NCBI GenBank assembly: GCA_949825065.1
Contig: OX463838.1
Coordinates: 310,001-374,000, forward strand
Direction of reading: 5' to 3'
Source: Odontocerum albicorne
Taxonomy: Eukaryota > Arthropoda > Insecta > Trichoptera > Odontoceridae
Length of the DNA: 64,000 bases
Shown: positions 21,030 to 31,498 of the stretch, piece by piece
Layout: the number at the start of each line of letters is the position of its first letter
Numbering within the stretch: position 1 is the stretch's first letter
Notes under the pieces: model-generated
Told to the model about the DNA's origin: nothing
What the model saw: only the letters and a program-made list of their open reading frames with translations
Databases searched by the model: none
Program-made: the position numbers and the translations under genes

Positions 21030-21950
21030 GGAGATGAACCTTGTGTATACTTCCTTTTACTTGTCTGTAGACCGACTCAGGGTACTCGACATAATTATAT
21101 CAAGAGATACCCTTGTCTGTACTTCCTTTTACTTGTCTGTAGACTGACTCAGGGTACTCGACATATTTATATCAAGAGGTACCCTTGTCTGTACTTCCTT
21201 TTACTTGTCTGTAGACTGACTCAGGGTACTCGACATAATTATATCAAGAGGTACCCTTGTCTGTACTTCCTTTTACTTGTCTGTAGACTGACTCAGGGTA
21301 CTCGACATATTTATATCAAGAGGTACCCTTGTCTGTACTTTCTTTTACTTGTCTGTAGACTGACTCAGGGTACTCGACATATTTATATCAAGAGGTACCC
21401 TTGTCTGTACTTCCTTTTACTTGTCTGTAGACTGACTCAGGGTACTCGACATATTTATATCAAGAGGTACCCTTGTATGTACTTCCTTTTACTTGTCTGT
21501 AAACTGACTCAGAGTACTCGACATATTTATATCAAGAGGTACCCTTGTCTGTACTTCCTTTTACTTGTCTGTAGACTGACTCAGGGTACTCGACATATTT
21601 ATATCAAGAGGTACCCTTGTATGTACTTCCTTTTACTTGTCTGTAAACTGACTCAGAGTACTCGACATATTTATATCAAGAGGTACCCTTGTCTTTACTT
21701 CCTTTTACTTGTCTGTAGACTGACTCAGGGTACTCGACATATTTATATCAAGAGGTACCCTTGTATGTACTTCCTTTTACTTGTCTGTAAACTGACTCAG
21801 AGTACTCGACATATTTATATCAAGAGGTACCCTTGTCTTTACTTCCTTTTACTTGTCTGTAGACTGACTCAGGGTACTCGATATATTTATATGAAGAGGT
21901 GCCCTTATCTGTATTTCCTTTTACTTGTCTGTAGACTGACTCAGGGTACT
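21030..21950. repeat. Minisatellite, 72-bp unit (partly 144-bp higher order), about 13 copies
   Basis: The unit contains CCCTTGTCTGTACTTCCTTT, TACTTGTCTGTAGACTGACT and CAGGGTACTCGACATATTTA. In the right half a variant unit (TTGTATGT, GTAAACTGACTCAGAG) alternates with the standard unit, giving a 144-bp period. The period is divisible by 3, creating a 388-codon frame of 24-residue repeats on the plus strand. The sharp homogeneity and DNA-level periodicity argue against a gene. Confidence 0.97.
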
Positions 21951-22119
21951 GAAAAGAACATCAAAACAATCCAAATAGTGCGCGCAATTTTCCAAACACT
22001 ACTCGTATGTGTATTTTAATAGAGCATGCGCTGGTAGTATTTAATTATTTATTGCATTCACGGTCGATGCTGATTTGAAATAATAAAAATAAAATGGTCC
22101 AAAAAATTACCTGGAATAA

Positions 22120-22545
22120 GAATGAATCCCGTGACGAGAATAATAGATGGCACAACACAACACAAAGCGGGGATAATGGTACTTGACAATGGGGGCACCG
22201 AAGATGACTATGTAAGCAGACTTGATCTTGTTGCATCTGGTGCAAGTAGCTTCAGTACTCGGAACTTGTCTGCGGCTTCTTTTTCCATTCGGTCCCTGAC
22301 AGCTAGCAGAACAGTTTTACGCCATTTCGATCTATCTGCTGGTGTTTGTTCGGAGTTATGCCCAACACTAATGTTTTTAAGCTCATCATACAGTACGTCT
22401 TAAGCTCATCAAATTTCTCGCGCTGTCCACCATGCTTTCTTCTGCCTTCCGTTAGCTCACCGTAGGGGATATTCCTTATTAGTCTATATTCAGCAGAGGC
22501 AAGCACGCGACACCAGAATCATGCTACAGCAAACTATTGTCTGGA
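22120..22545 (-). other. Repeat family U, copy 2
   Basis: Minus-strand coding-like sequence: ELTEGRRKHGGQREKFDELK, then LLAVRDRMEKEAADKFRVLK and LLAPDATR, broken by a stop and frameshifts. Homologous to 18160-18520. Around 22500 it shares AGCACGCGACACCAGAATC with 18708-18727. Confidence 0.55.
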
Positions 22546-22704
22546 ATATCGCATCATATCTAACGGGCATGGTAATGGTTTGGGTGCAGTTCAGACCTCC
22601 GGCAAGGCCCGCTACCTGAAGTAGAAGTATAAGGAAGAATCAGCTCTCGTGGCTATATTAGCATTCCTCCAATAGTTCCTGCAGACAGAGCAGTCGATCT
22701 ATTT
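22546..22704. other. Short spacer
   Basis: Nothing recognised. Confidence 0.3.
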
Positions 22705-22892
22705 TCCGTGAGGTTCCTTACTCCGCACACATTGAGCGTTTCCGTCAGGTTCCTTACTCCGCACACATTGAGCGTTTCCGTCAGGTTCCTTACTCCGCAC
22801 ACATTGAGCGTTTCCGTCAGGTTCCTTACTCCGCACACATTGAGCGTTTCCGTCAGGTTCCTTACTCCGCACACATTGAGCGTTTCAAAAAC
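22705..22892. repeat. Minisatellite, 36-bp unit, about 5 copies
   Basis: Unit GTTTCCGTCAGGTTCCTTAC plus TCCGCACACATTGAGC. The copies are essentially identical except for the first (TTTTCCGTGAGG), implying very recent amplification. Open on both strands because 36 is divisible by 3. Confidence 0.97.
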
Positions 22893-23079
22893 TATTAATC
22901 ATTAACGCGACTATTTTATATAAATTTATTCAAATTACAAAATGTTTCTTGGGAAATGTTTCTGACCAAAATCGTTTAACATAAGCAAAAAATGTTACTT
23001 TATCAGAAATTCATTTTACATACTGTAATTTCTCGTGTTATTCATAAAAATTCGTGTTTGATAAATCAGTTTTTTTCTA

Positions 23080-23626
23080 TACTTGAGAAAATGTAACATT
23101 GTCCCTGTGACATATACATTTGCCCCAATACAACCGTGTAACGACATTCAGTAATTTTAATTATTTTATAAACTTTAATATAAGCCTCGATTCTAATAAA
23201 TAGCCATAAAACTAACAATAATGACAAATTAATACATCTTGTTACAAATCAGCAAAAATGTGGCAGTTTGTTAAAATCAAATAATATTTGGTGTCGTTTG
23301 TCAAAAGTCACTACGTTAGTCTGCATTGGCTAGGGATGGGGTATACGATAATTGGATTTTCGATTTTTTTATACATAAAATTAAATGTTCGTAATTAGTA
23401 TTAATTCATAGTGGATTTTGGCCTATTTAAAGATAGATACAAATCATACAATACATTAGAAAGTCAGTATAAGGAAAATTTGGAATTAAAACGTCAGTTT
23501 AGAGAAAAACAATTTTTCGATTTATAAAAAAAATGATTCGATTTGTAAAAAAAAACGATTTTACCTCATCCCTTTGAGACATGACATTTCAAATGTCACG
23601 GAGACCATCCTACATTTTCTCAAGTA
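23080..23626. mobile_element. MITE-2 copy 2 (TA-target)
   Basis: TACTTGAGAAAATGTAACAT at the left, CCTACATTTTCTCAAGTA at the right; interior collinear with 3953-4496. Non-coding. Confidence 0.85.
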
Positions 23627-23656
23627 TAGAAACACTGCCAAGATATTTCCATGAGT

Positions 23657-23657
<1 letters not shown>

Positions 23658-23706
<49 letters not shown>

Positions 23707-23708
23707 AT
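23658..23708. repeat. (CT)n(GT)n microsatellite
   Basis: Compound CTCTCTCT... then GTGTGTGT run. Confidence 0.95.
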
Positions 23709-23924
23709 AGTTATATCTGAAGACTTAAATTATTTGATGGCGGTTAAATATACGAGATTAACGGACAGTGAAATATACAAATTATTAATTATGCTACTTA
23801 TTTGCAGCATGAGGCAATAGAGGTCGCCCTATAATTGCCATCAATCAAGTCTTGACCCGAGCATCTAGTCCCAATGTTTGATCAAGTTAGCACGTGTTTT
23901 GGATCATGTCTAGTTCCACAATCA

Positions 23925-24130
23925 CATTTAACACAAGAAACCGCATCTCTGCATGTTTACTTCGCATCTAGTCACCCTTACTCGGAGTATATTTAGGGCT
24001 CTCCAAGTAGGACTAAGTAGTTGGTCTCCTGGTGCCATATTTTCCATGAACGGTATACAGTCTTCAGGTATTTTTTCTTTCCACTTCAGTAAACGAATGC
24101 GAATTTCTTCAATAATCACAATTAAATTAT
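23925..24130 (-). mobile_element. LINE-G C-terminal fragment
   Basis: The minus strand encodes LLSPTWRALNILRVRVTRCE then VNMQRCGFLC. This is the PxWRxLNRLRxGxxRCxxNMxxWG motif of insect LINE proteins, preceded by IRIRLLKWKEKIPED. It is the most readable of the three LINE-G copies (others 9290-9650 and 33720-34200). Confidence 0.75.
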
Positions 24131-24162
24131 TGACAATTTTTCTTGAGAACAGTTGGCCGGTA

Positions 24163-24260
24163 ACCTCCGTGGCCTCCTGGATAAAGCGTTCGATTTCCGC
24201 AAGGGTTTCGAGTTCGATATGTCCGCATTGCCAATTCGGAAATATTGAAGAAAGTGATAA
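24163..24260 (+). mobile_element. SINE-1 head fragment
   Basis: AACCTCCGTGGCCTCCTGGA...GGGTTTCGAGTTCGATATG carries the A-box and B-box of the SINE-1 tRNA-like head. No recognisable tail. Confidence 0.6.
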
Positions 24261-24364
24261 AAATGTTCATATTCTTCTACAGAGATAGCAGTACGAGTAT
24301 CTATACTAATTATAAAATAAAGCATAACCTTGTGTCAAATTAGCGAAATAACACAAGTTCAACA

Positions 24365-25060
24365 TCTTGTTTATAGTTAAGGCATTAACGTTGTGGAGGT
24401 TTAATGACAATGTAATTTATTTTTATCAAACACTGTTTATTCCACTTTTTTGTGACGGTATAACCCTACCGGTTTCAAGGCTGAAGATAAAATAAATAAA
24501 ATAAAATAAATATTAGGTTTATTGACAGCAACATAATATGTACAAGATCACACCTGAATAACACTTCTAAAAACACATAAGTTGTAGACAATACATCAAA
24601 CACAGAAGCTGTCAAAAGGTCTGGGCTCATCTAATAGCATCCCCTCGGCCAAAATACACCCCACAAATATAGGGCGAACCCAGCCACGGGGACACCAGAT
24701 GTTTTTCAGCCCACACCCTTAAACACGCAGAAACAGGAATATATACAAAAAAATAAACACAGAAAATAAATATAGTAGATGACAAAAAAGAAAAAAATAC
24801 ATTCAAGAGAGAACACACCAAAAGGTCCGGGCTCATCCCACAAACATTCCCACGGCCGAGATACACCCCACCAATGTTGGGCGAGCCCGACCGCAAGGGC
24901 ATCAGGGGGCTTCCATCCCACACCCTCGCATATCTAGATTAAAGAATAAATATAATAAAAAATAAAAAAAAAAAGATGTGAAAGCTTTGAAACCGGTAGG
25001 GTTATACCGTCACAAAAAAAGTGGAATAAACAGTGTTTGATAAAAATTAATTACAATAAT
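24365..25060. mobile_element. PLE-2: inverted pair of Penelope-like 3' ends with an insert
   Basis: Flanked by TTCAACA (24358-24364, 25061-25067). The left arm (ATAGTTAAGGCATTAACG... ACGGTATAACCCTACCGG...) and the right arm (ACCGGTAGGGTTATACCGTC...AATTAATTACAA) are inverted copies of the PLE 3' end. The centre, where PLE-1 and PLE-3 keep the protein tail, is replaced by the 24484-24974 insert, so the CTGAAGA core motif is lost on both arms. Confidence 0.75.
24484..24974 (-). mobile_element. Repeat E inserted within PLE-2, with two internal direct repeats
   Basis: Contains two diverged direct repeats of about 105 bp: 24616-24720 (AGGTCTGGGCTCATCTAATA...CCCACACCC) and 24823-24926 (AGGTCCGGGCTCATCCCACA...CCCACACCC). 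A related single block in the other orientation is at 32150-32260. On the minus strand the element ends in a run of TTTATTTTATTTTATT-like low complexity. Class unknown; a retroelement 3' region is plausible. Confidence 0.5.
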
Positions 25061-25067
25061 TTCAACA

Positions 25068-25598
25068 GTATAAACGTGGATATATTCATAAAACTGCCAA
25101 TGGTTTGTGCGTTTCGGATGAATTTAGCGGATAATTCGTCCATCGGCATTATAACGGTTCAATATTTATAATTTACTAAAGAAAGTAAAAGTGAATTAAA
25201 TTCAATACTGTAAATCAATATCATATGATAACAAAATACCCCGAACAAAACCTCTGTTATGATCTCGTTATAAATAACTTGAAAATATTTCCAATTAATT
25301 AATAAATACGGCGAGTCAACACAAAGCGGCCGCGGGTGCGGGTCTCGGTAGTGTTTCAGCACCGCGTACACGTACCAGGAGGAATCATATCGCTGAAACT
25401 TAACAGTCACTTCTGTTCAGCAGTTTCACACTCTATGGCGAGGGTATATGTCAGTGCTTTTTCAAACATTTTCATATTACGGCCCCCGAAATCTCAAAAA
25501 AAAAATGTAGTTCTTAAAAAACTAGTTTATAGCGGCCAACAGTACTTTTTGTCATTTATTCATGTCATAGGTACATTTTTATTAAAAATATTATAATT
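25068..25598. other. AT-rich intergenic stretch
   Basis: A GC-richer patch at 25320-25390 has no supported frame. Nothing recognised. Confidence 0.3.
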
Positions 25599-25975
25599 TT
25601 CTTCTTCCTAGTATCATGCCAGGCCCCCCCAACGTTGATTATCGCCCGGTAGCCCGAAAAAGATCCCCAACGCTCCTTATACAAGTCCAATCACGTATAT
25701 TGTGGAGCCAGGAGATTTGCCTCCTGCCAACACCTCTTCGATCCTCTATTTTGCCTTGGATGATCAGGTGCAGTAATTTGTACTTTTCTCCTCTAAGTAC
25801 ATGACCCAAATAGGAGACCATTCGGATTTTAATATTAGTCAGCAACTCTCTATCAACTTTGGCTCATTGAAGAACCCTTGTGTTGCTGACCATATCCGCC
25901 CAGGGTATCCGTAGCATTCTTCGGTGTATCCACATTTCGAATGCTTCCAGTCGATTCATACTACCAACTTTGGGG
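25599..25975 (-). mobile_element. LINE-C C-terminal end with (GAA)n tail
   Basis: Minus strand encodes RMVSYLGHVLRGEKYKLLHL then GKIEDRRGVGRRQISWLHNI and RDWTCIRSVGDLFR. This is the GHVLRGExxxLLxLIIxGKIEGxRxxGRRxxSWLxNIRxW end of insect endonuclease-reverse transcriptase LINEs. Copies: 29524-29924 and 54665-55045. The 3' end is a GAAGAA tail, at the left here. Confidence 0.85.
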
Positions 25976-26338
25976 GATTATAATGTATTTTTAATAAAAA
26001 TACATTATAAAGCACAAATTAAATTTAAAAAAAAAACAAAATGGACTTCTGAAGTTACTATGTACACCTGCAGCCTAAAAAAACATATTTAAATAAGAGG
26101 GGTGTTATTGCATATTTTGACATAATTAATGCGGTACAATGTTTAAAATAGAGATTCGCAATGTTTGCTCCAAATGTGTGTTTATATTGTAGTATTTTTT
26201 ATTACCAATAATGATGCAAATACTGTTTTTGCATAATTGTAAAAATGGGCTTTATATAATTTACCGAATCCTATTCGTATTACATATTGATATTAAGTAT
26301 TAATAATAAATTATGTATTTACACTTTTATACTCGCAA
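25976..26338. other. AT-rich intergenic stretch
   Basis: Nothing recognised. Confidence 0.3.
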
Positions 26339-26791
26339 TTAGTTCACCGCTCCTCTTTCTTTACGTCGTCCTTTACTGTCCATGCAGTGAGACTCTGGAA
26401 TCAGTTACAAACCAATATAAGACTCGCTCCGTCTTTGGCATGCTTTAAGAAGCGACTGAAAAACCTCTTAATTTCTAGTCAGTAAAATAACGTGTTTCAT
26501 TCCTGATTTTTCTTTTCCTTTCCTCTCCACCATCCCTTCCTTTCCTTTTGATTGATAATATCACACTTTATATGAAAAATAATGTTCGGGTGATTGTCCG
26601 TCTTTGTGGGGTTCGTGGGCATGTTCTCACGTATATGTTTATGGATTTCGTGGGGATGGATAGTCATTTGAATGATTTATGCGACCACGTAACTTGCTTC
26701 ATTTACTTTTGTCTATGTTGGTTGGAAGAGATTGCCGCCTGGCAATACTCCCGCCTGATTGTATTTGCAATAAAAGTGTTAAATAAATAAA
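26339..26791 (+). mobile_element. LINE-A 3' end
   Basis: C-terminal coding segment (TTTACTGTCCATGCAGTGAG...TCTGGAATCAG), stop, and a 3' UTR through GCAATAAAAGTGTTAAATAA. Collinear with 36600-37045. 5'-truncated. Confidence 0.85.
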
Positions 26792-27029
26792 TATTCAATT
26801 GATAGTTAAAATAGTCCCTCAACTGTATACTTAGCTAAACATATTTAGCTTAGTGACACATACTAAAGAATCTTCATTACTTTTCATTCGGTTTTAAATT
26901 ATAATACAATATTATTTATATCGTCTCAATTGTTTCCGGAGCAGACAAATTTTAATAATTTATAAATATTAGTAGATCTTATTTTTTTCGAACACTGAAA
27001 TATTTCGCTAATTTCTGTCAGGAGTTCCA
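26792..27029. other. AT-rich spacer
   Basis: Nothing recognised. Confidence 0.3.
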
Positions 27030-27340
27030 CGGCCCCTTATGGGACTGGGACCACGCGCTCTAGTTTAAGAAGCGCCGGTCTGTGCTATGTGATGGCCACG
27101 GCCGGCCGGGCTGACGACGGTTTGTTTTTCATTTATCCTGTGTACGCATTGTTTCGCGTATTGTGTACTCGTGAAAATGTTTGAATTCTTTCAATTCGAT
27201 GTCTACAGTGTACACCTACGAATATGGTATATTCGTATTACACCGAATGCCTCGCGTGAGAGCGAATGACTGATGTGATGCGGTGCGGCGGGGCCGGGGC
27301 CGGGCCGAGTGACGGGCGCGTCACGGACTAACCTGGGACG
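27030..27340 (+). promoter_or_regulatory. GC-rich segment upstream of the candidate exon
   Basis: GC-rich patches (GGCCACGGCCGGCCGGGC at ~27094; GGGGCCGGGGCCGGGCCGAG at ~27290) about 450-750 bp before the candidate start codon. It includes the palindrome GTGACGGGCGCGTCAC (27309-27324), two inverted CRE-like half sites. I infer promoter-proximal DNA; no transcription start can be fixed. Confidence 0.4.
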
Positions 27341-27803
27341 ACTATCTTTCAGGCTCTACTTCCTAACAAGAATTGCCGACTTTTGTGACAAATCATTTTA
27401 TATTTATTATATAACTACGAGAAGTGATAGAGTGAATTCTAAATTTATAGGATACTTTAGACGTCTTAGATTGAATGTTATGAAACGCACACTGTCAAAT
27501 TGACTGGCATCACCTCATTAGACTTAAGTTATTCGTATTTAAGTAATTGCCAAATCTTTATAAAAGATACGTAGTCGAAAAACGTCAGTTAAAGTATTAT
27601 ATACATTTTTCGTTCATCCGATTCGATCTTTTGGGCGATACAACTACAAAAAGAGGTGAAACTGTCAATTTGCAAGTTTCGGAATTGCGTCATTCCTCCG
27701 CGTCGAGTTTCGAGAGCACCGTCGGGACGATGCGGCGCGCGTAACTTCGCCAACACGAAGGCGGCAGTGATAATACAGCAGAGGAGCAGAGCGCGCAGAA
27801 GCC

Positions 27804-28167
27804 ATGGCGTGGGGTTACTGGAGTGCCTCGGCCGTGCTGCCAGACAGAGGGCGCAGTCCGCGGCGAGGCGCCGCGCCGCCACCTGCGCCGCCGCCTCCCG
27901 CGCCCCCCCAGCCGGCGCAGGAGATGAGCGAGCTGCCGGCCTGCTCCTCCTCCAGCTCGGCTTCCAACGGCCTGAGCCTGGCGCAGAGTATGTTCCCTCT
28001 GGAGGCGCTGAGCCGCGCCGAGTCCCCGGTCGACTTCCCGCCGGCGCTGTGCCCGCACCACGCGCACTCACACGCGCGCTATCCACTGCCGGCCGCGCCG
28101 CCTGCGCCGCACTGCCGGGACACGCCCACGCTGCCTGACGAGGAGATAGAGCCCACGTACGCTACAG
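27804..28167 (+). CDS. Candidate first coding exon of an unidentified host gene
   Basis: ATG at 27804 sits in a strong context (GAAGCCATGGCG). The frame runs 121 codons plus one base to a consensus splice donor, ACAG|GTGAGT, at 28167/28168; it would continue into an intron that soon contains repeats. The product starts MAWGYWSASAV, with a basic RGRSPRR motif at residues 15-21, a proline/alanine-rich stretch (24-38), a serine run (48-54), a histidine-rich patch (about 90-96) and an acidic end DEEIEPTYAT. This composition suits a disordered N-terminus of a signalling or nuclear protein, but I do not recognise the family. Other frames are open in this GC-rich block, including one of 160 codons, so the frame choice rests on the start context and donor. 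No later exon is identified in the window. Confidence 0.55.
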
Positions 28168-28251
28168 GTGAGTCTCCATTTACCTTATCTCATTTCTCCT
28201 TTTTCCGCTTCCTTCTCCCTGCCACTATTGCAATCTGCCTGCCATTGAGAT
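28168..28251 (+). other. Putative intron start
   Basis: GTGAGT donor followed by pyrimidine-rich sequence. No matching acceptor and exon were found downstream among the repeats. Confidence 0.4.
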
Positions 28252-28590
28252 GCATGGCCGCGCGGTAAATGCACTGGACTTCCGTGCTTAGGGTTGCCAG
28301 TTCAAACCCTGCGCTGTGCTACTTCTCATTGACATAGAGGTATAAGGATACCTATGACTTCGGTCATATACCTATATATTCTTTCAAAGTGAAAAAGGAG
28401 CATGCTGATGGGCTCCGACCGTGTCACTTCGGTGTGCCACCGAATCCAGTACAGCGGCTTGGTCAGCGAGTTTGCTGGCGTGCAACGAACGGCTCACTCA
28501 AAAACAAACTCCACGGCACAGCTTTGCTTTCCAACTGAATTGACGTTAAAATGGCGAGGGGATGACTACCTGCCAAAGCTGTCAACGAAA
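28252..28590 (+). mobile_element. SINE-2, tRNA-derived
   Basis: tRNA-like head GCATGGCCGCGCGGTAAATG, CACTGGACTTCCGTGCTTAG and B-box-like CAGTTCAAACCCTGCGCTG. A body shared with the copy at 50028-50345 follows, including CTCACTCAAAAACAAACTCC. It begins 85 bp after the donor of the candidate exon. Confidence 0.75.
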
Positions 28591-28789
28591 TGATCTTATG
28601 GTGAACTTCTTGAGGACGGCAATGAGTCAAACAAGTCAGCAATTACTACAATCCGGTGTTGTAGAGAGACTAACTGCTCACAGGGACTAATGGAGAGAGC
28701 GTGTTTAGATGTCGCATATAAGTTACTACCACGCAGGGGTGTGGGTGACAGTGCACCCGATGATTCCTCCTTGCACCACGTCTCAAATA
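28591..28789. other. Spacer, possibly the end of the SINE-2 body
   Basis: Nothing firm recognised. Confidence 0.3.
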
Positions 28790-29080
28790 AAATAAAAATA
28801 GGTCACTTATCAACATATTATAAAATAAAAAAAAACAGGTCACTTAAGTACCAAGATATTATAAAATTTAAAAAAACAGGTCACTTAAGTATCAACATAT
28901 TATAAAATAAAAAAAACAGATCACTTAAGTATCATCGTATTATAAAATTTAAAAAAACAGGTCACTTAAGTATCAACATACTATAAAATATAAAAAAATA
29001 GGTCACTTAAGTATCAACATACTATAAAAAAAAACAGGTCACTTAAGTATCAACATATTATAAAATAAAAAAAGAAAGAT
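28790..29080. repeat. Minisatellite, about 42-45 bp unit, about 7 copies
   Basis: Units carry CAGGTCACTTAAGTATCAAC followed by ATATTATAAAAT and an A-rich run of variable length. Confidence 0.95.
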
Positions 29081-29369
29081 AGCAGGTCAATGCCTTTTCC
29101 AAATCATCTGTTTGTGTTGACCAATATATGTTACGTGTTATACCCAATCTTCACTTTACTCATCTTTCCCTTTGCTTTGACATTTCGCGGTATCAAACTG
29201 TACTCGTACAACCTTTTATTCGCACTTTGTCTCTTTATATTCGAGTCCCTTAATGGGATGTTTCCATTGTATCCTTCGAAACTCTGTCAGAGATGCCCCT
29301 TCTAAAAGGAGTAGAACTTTATTCTTCATCGAATGAATTGAAGTTCCTAATCGATCCAATAGAATGGTG
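29081..29369. other. Spacer
   Basis: A 71-codon frame (29090-29305 +) with hydrophobic content has no recognisable features; it may be an eroded 5' part of LINE-B. Confidence 0.3.
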
Positions 29370-30270
29370 TATTATAATAGAGCTTTTGCCGTTGTTGGCC
29401 CTGTGACGTAAAATATCTGCCTTAAGTGTTAGAGATATGGGTTGCGTGTGCAGCTTTAGGAAGGGCTTGAAAACACCCCTTTTTGGGAATGTTATTAAAA
29501 TTTCTGATTTATATGAACACTACTTCTTCTTATCGTGCCCTATCAGGTCCCCCCGACGTTGGCAATCACTCCGGCAAAGGCTTCTCTATCTTGCGCAACC
29601 CGGAACAGGTCCTCCACACGCCCCATCCCCGTCCAGTCTCTTATATTGCGCAGCCAAGATGTTTGCCTTCTACCAGGACCACGCTGCCCCTCGATCTTGC
29701 CCATCAGTATCAACTGGAGGATTTCGTACTTCTCTCCACGTAAAATGTGACCCAGATAGGATATCTTGCGGACCTTAATATCTGTCAGCAGCTGTCTACG
29801 GCAATTAGCTCTCCTCAAGATCTGGGAATTGGTGATCATATCAGTCCACGGTATACGAAGCATTCTCCTGTGCAACCACCTCTCGAACGCTTCCAATCGA
29901 TTCATAGTATGAACCTTCAGCATCTATGAACACTACACTACACCTAAAGCCGAATGTATTACTATCATATGTCGGAAGATCTACAAAGGTGCCTTAGTAG
30001 TTTATCTTCCCTTGGTAAGATTTCTGCTGTTTTCTTACCGAATATATTTTTCTTTACATACACAGTTGCAGAAAAATACCTAATCTAATGGCCGCGGCCA
30101 TCACCTTCTTATCCTTCCACTCAATTTGTTTGTTTTTTTAAATATTTTTAACCTTTCAATAATAGTGGACTGGAATTCCAAGTCAATACGCCCTTGAGAA
30201 GAGTCTGATCTCTAAACAATGTTTTGTAAATTGGCCTTTTATTGTTATTATTAATTACATCACATATGCG
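29370..30270 (+). mobile_element. LINE-B 3' end, split by LINE-C
   Basis: Coding end (TTAAGTGTTAGAGATATGGG, encoding ...CVCSFRKGLKTPLF) and the start of the 3' UTR up to 29523; resumes at 29925 with CACTACACCTAAAGCCGAAT, CGGAAGATCTACAAAGG and TAATCTAATGGCCGCGG. The coding tail pattern (CxFRKxLKTxLF) is the usual end of LINE ORF2 proteins. Confidence 0.8.
29524..29924 (-). mobile_element. LINE-C insertion with 12-bp target duplication
   Basis: Exact duplication TATGAACACTAC at 29512-29523 and 29925-29936. The minus strand encodes MNRLEAFERWLHRRMLRIPW, KISYLGHILRGEKYEILQLI and GQRGPGRRQTSWLRNIRDW, ending in a GAAGAAG-type tail at the target site. It is the longest clean LINE-C C-terminus here (126 codons without a stop) and so relatively young. 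5'-truncated. Confidence 0.92.
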
Positions 30271-30954
30271 CAAGATATGCATTGATATTCTGTTCTGGGA
30301 AAAAAGACATTCATTGAAAATACGCATTTATTATTGAAATCTATTGAAAGTCTTCACACATCTTCCCAAACATTTCTGCATCTCATACTGTGCCGTCAAG
30401 GCGATGGCATCTACTCGTAGAATGTCTATCGGAGCATTTTTTTTTTCACTTTCAACATTAATTAATAAAAAAAACATTTATTAAATCCGATTTGATTGTC
30501 ATTTCTCCCTTAAATGGTTTGTATTATATTATATTCGCGTACTTAAGGAACGTGACTTGAATGTTAAGTATAATTAGAGCTCTTGAAATCTGAGAAGAAA
30601 ATAATGGAAGGACGTAGACGAGCTCTTATCAATAGAGAGAATGGCTTTCACAAAACCGCTTATTGTCCGGTGCGGCCGCATCTACCCGTGAGCGCCTCTG
30701 CACACGCTGGCTCGAAAACGTTCCGCCCATTGAATGTTTTTCTGAAAATTAAATGAGAATTCTTTCCTCTAATTTTCAAAATTTTCTTGAGACAAAGTTG
30801 TTCCTTCAAGCACCAATCACGATGTTATGCCTTTGAAATACCTTCTATAATTTTCGCAACTCGATTGCGATTTTAACTTTCTTTAAATTGTGTTTTTTTA
30901 TGCGTCTCGCGTGTTTCTACACATGTTACTTTACTTTTGGACATTTTAAATCTG
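30271..30954. other. AT-rich intergenic stretch
   Basis: Only a short CpG-containing patch (30660-30725). No gene or repeat recognised. Confidence 0.3.
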
Positions 30955-31300
30955 ATGGTAGATGCTCTGTATCCCATGGAACACAAGGTTTACGAAATCT
31001 GTATCATCCAAGAATTAGACATTACCGACAGACTTTCGACAACATGCAGACAAAGAATCATAACGTACTATAAAGTGTGTTGCTCGAAAGAATGACGAAA
31101 GTCTGGAGAAGCTAGTGATCATAGGTACAATTGAGGGAATGTAAGCAAGAGGAAGGTGTCCTATGAGATAGATGGATCAAATAAAGGAGTTAACAGGATC
31201 TTCTTTTAAGACCGGGAGGGATGGAGACGGGTGGTACGCCATGTTCGAGACAAAGCAGAGAACCACGACACTCGGCGTTGAACAGACAATAAAGATGAAT
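30955..31300 (+). mobile_element. LINE-F C-terminal fragment, decayed
   Basis: Across frames the plus strand reads GTIEGM, RGRCPMRWIDQIKELTGSS and GDGWYAMFETK. This matches the EGxRARGRSPxRWxDQIK...W pattern at the C-terminus of insect endonuclease-reverse transcriptase LINEs. Frameshifts and stops are present. Confidence 0.65.
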
Positions 31301-31498
31301 CTGAACCGATTGCTCACAGGCACTCAGAAGCTGCTTAGTAAAAATCTTTGGATCGATCTAACCACTGGTGCGACTTGTAATATAAAACAGCACTATATAA
31401 GTTCCTGGGTTTTTTTGTTAGGTTGATTTATATAGCGCTTATTTTTTTAATACACATATCTCAAAATATTTATAAAAATAAGTTATAGAAAAACATAA

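Noticed and set aside
27656..28138. 160-codon frame overlapping the candidate exon
   Set aside because: Its start lies in the AT-rich upstream, its composition is arginine/alanine-rich as expected off-frame, and it stops before the donor.
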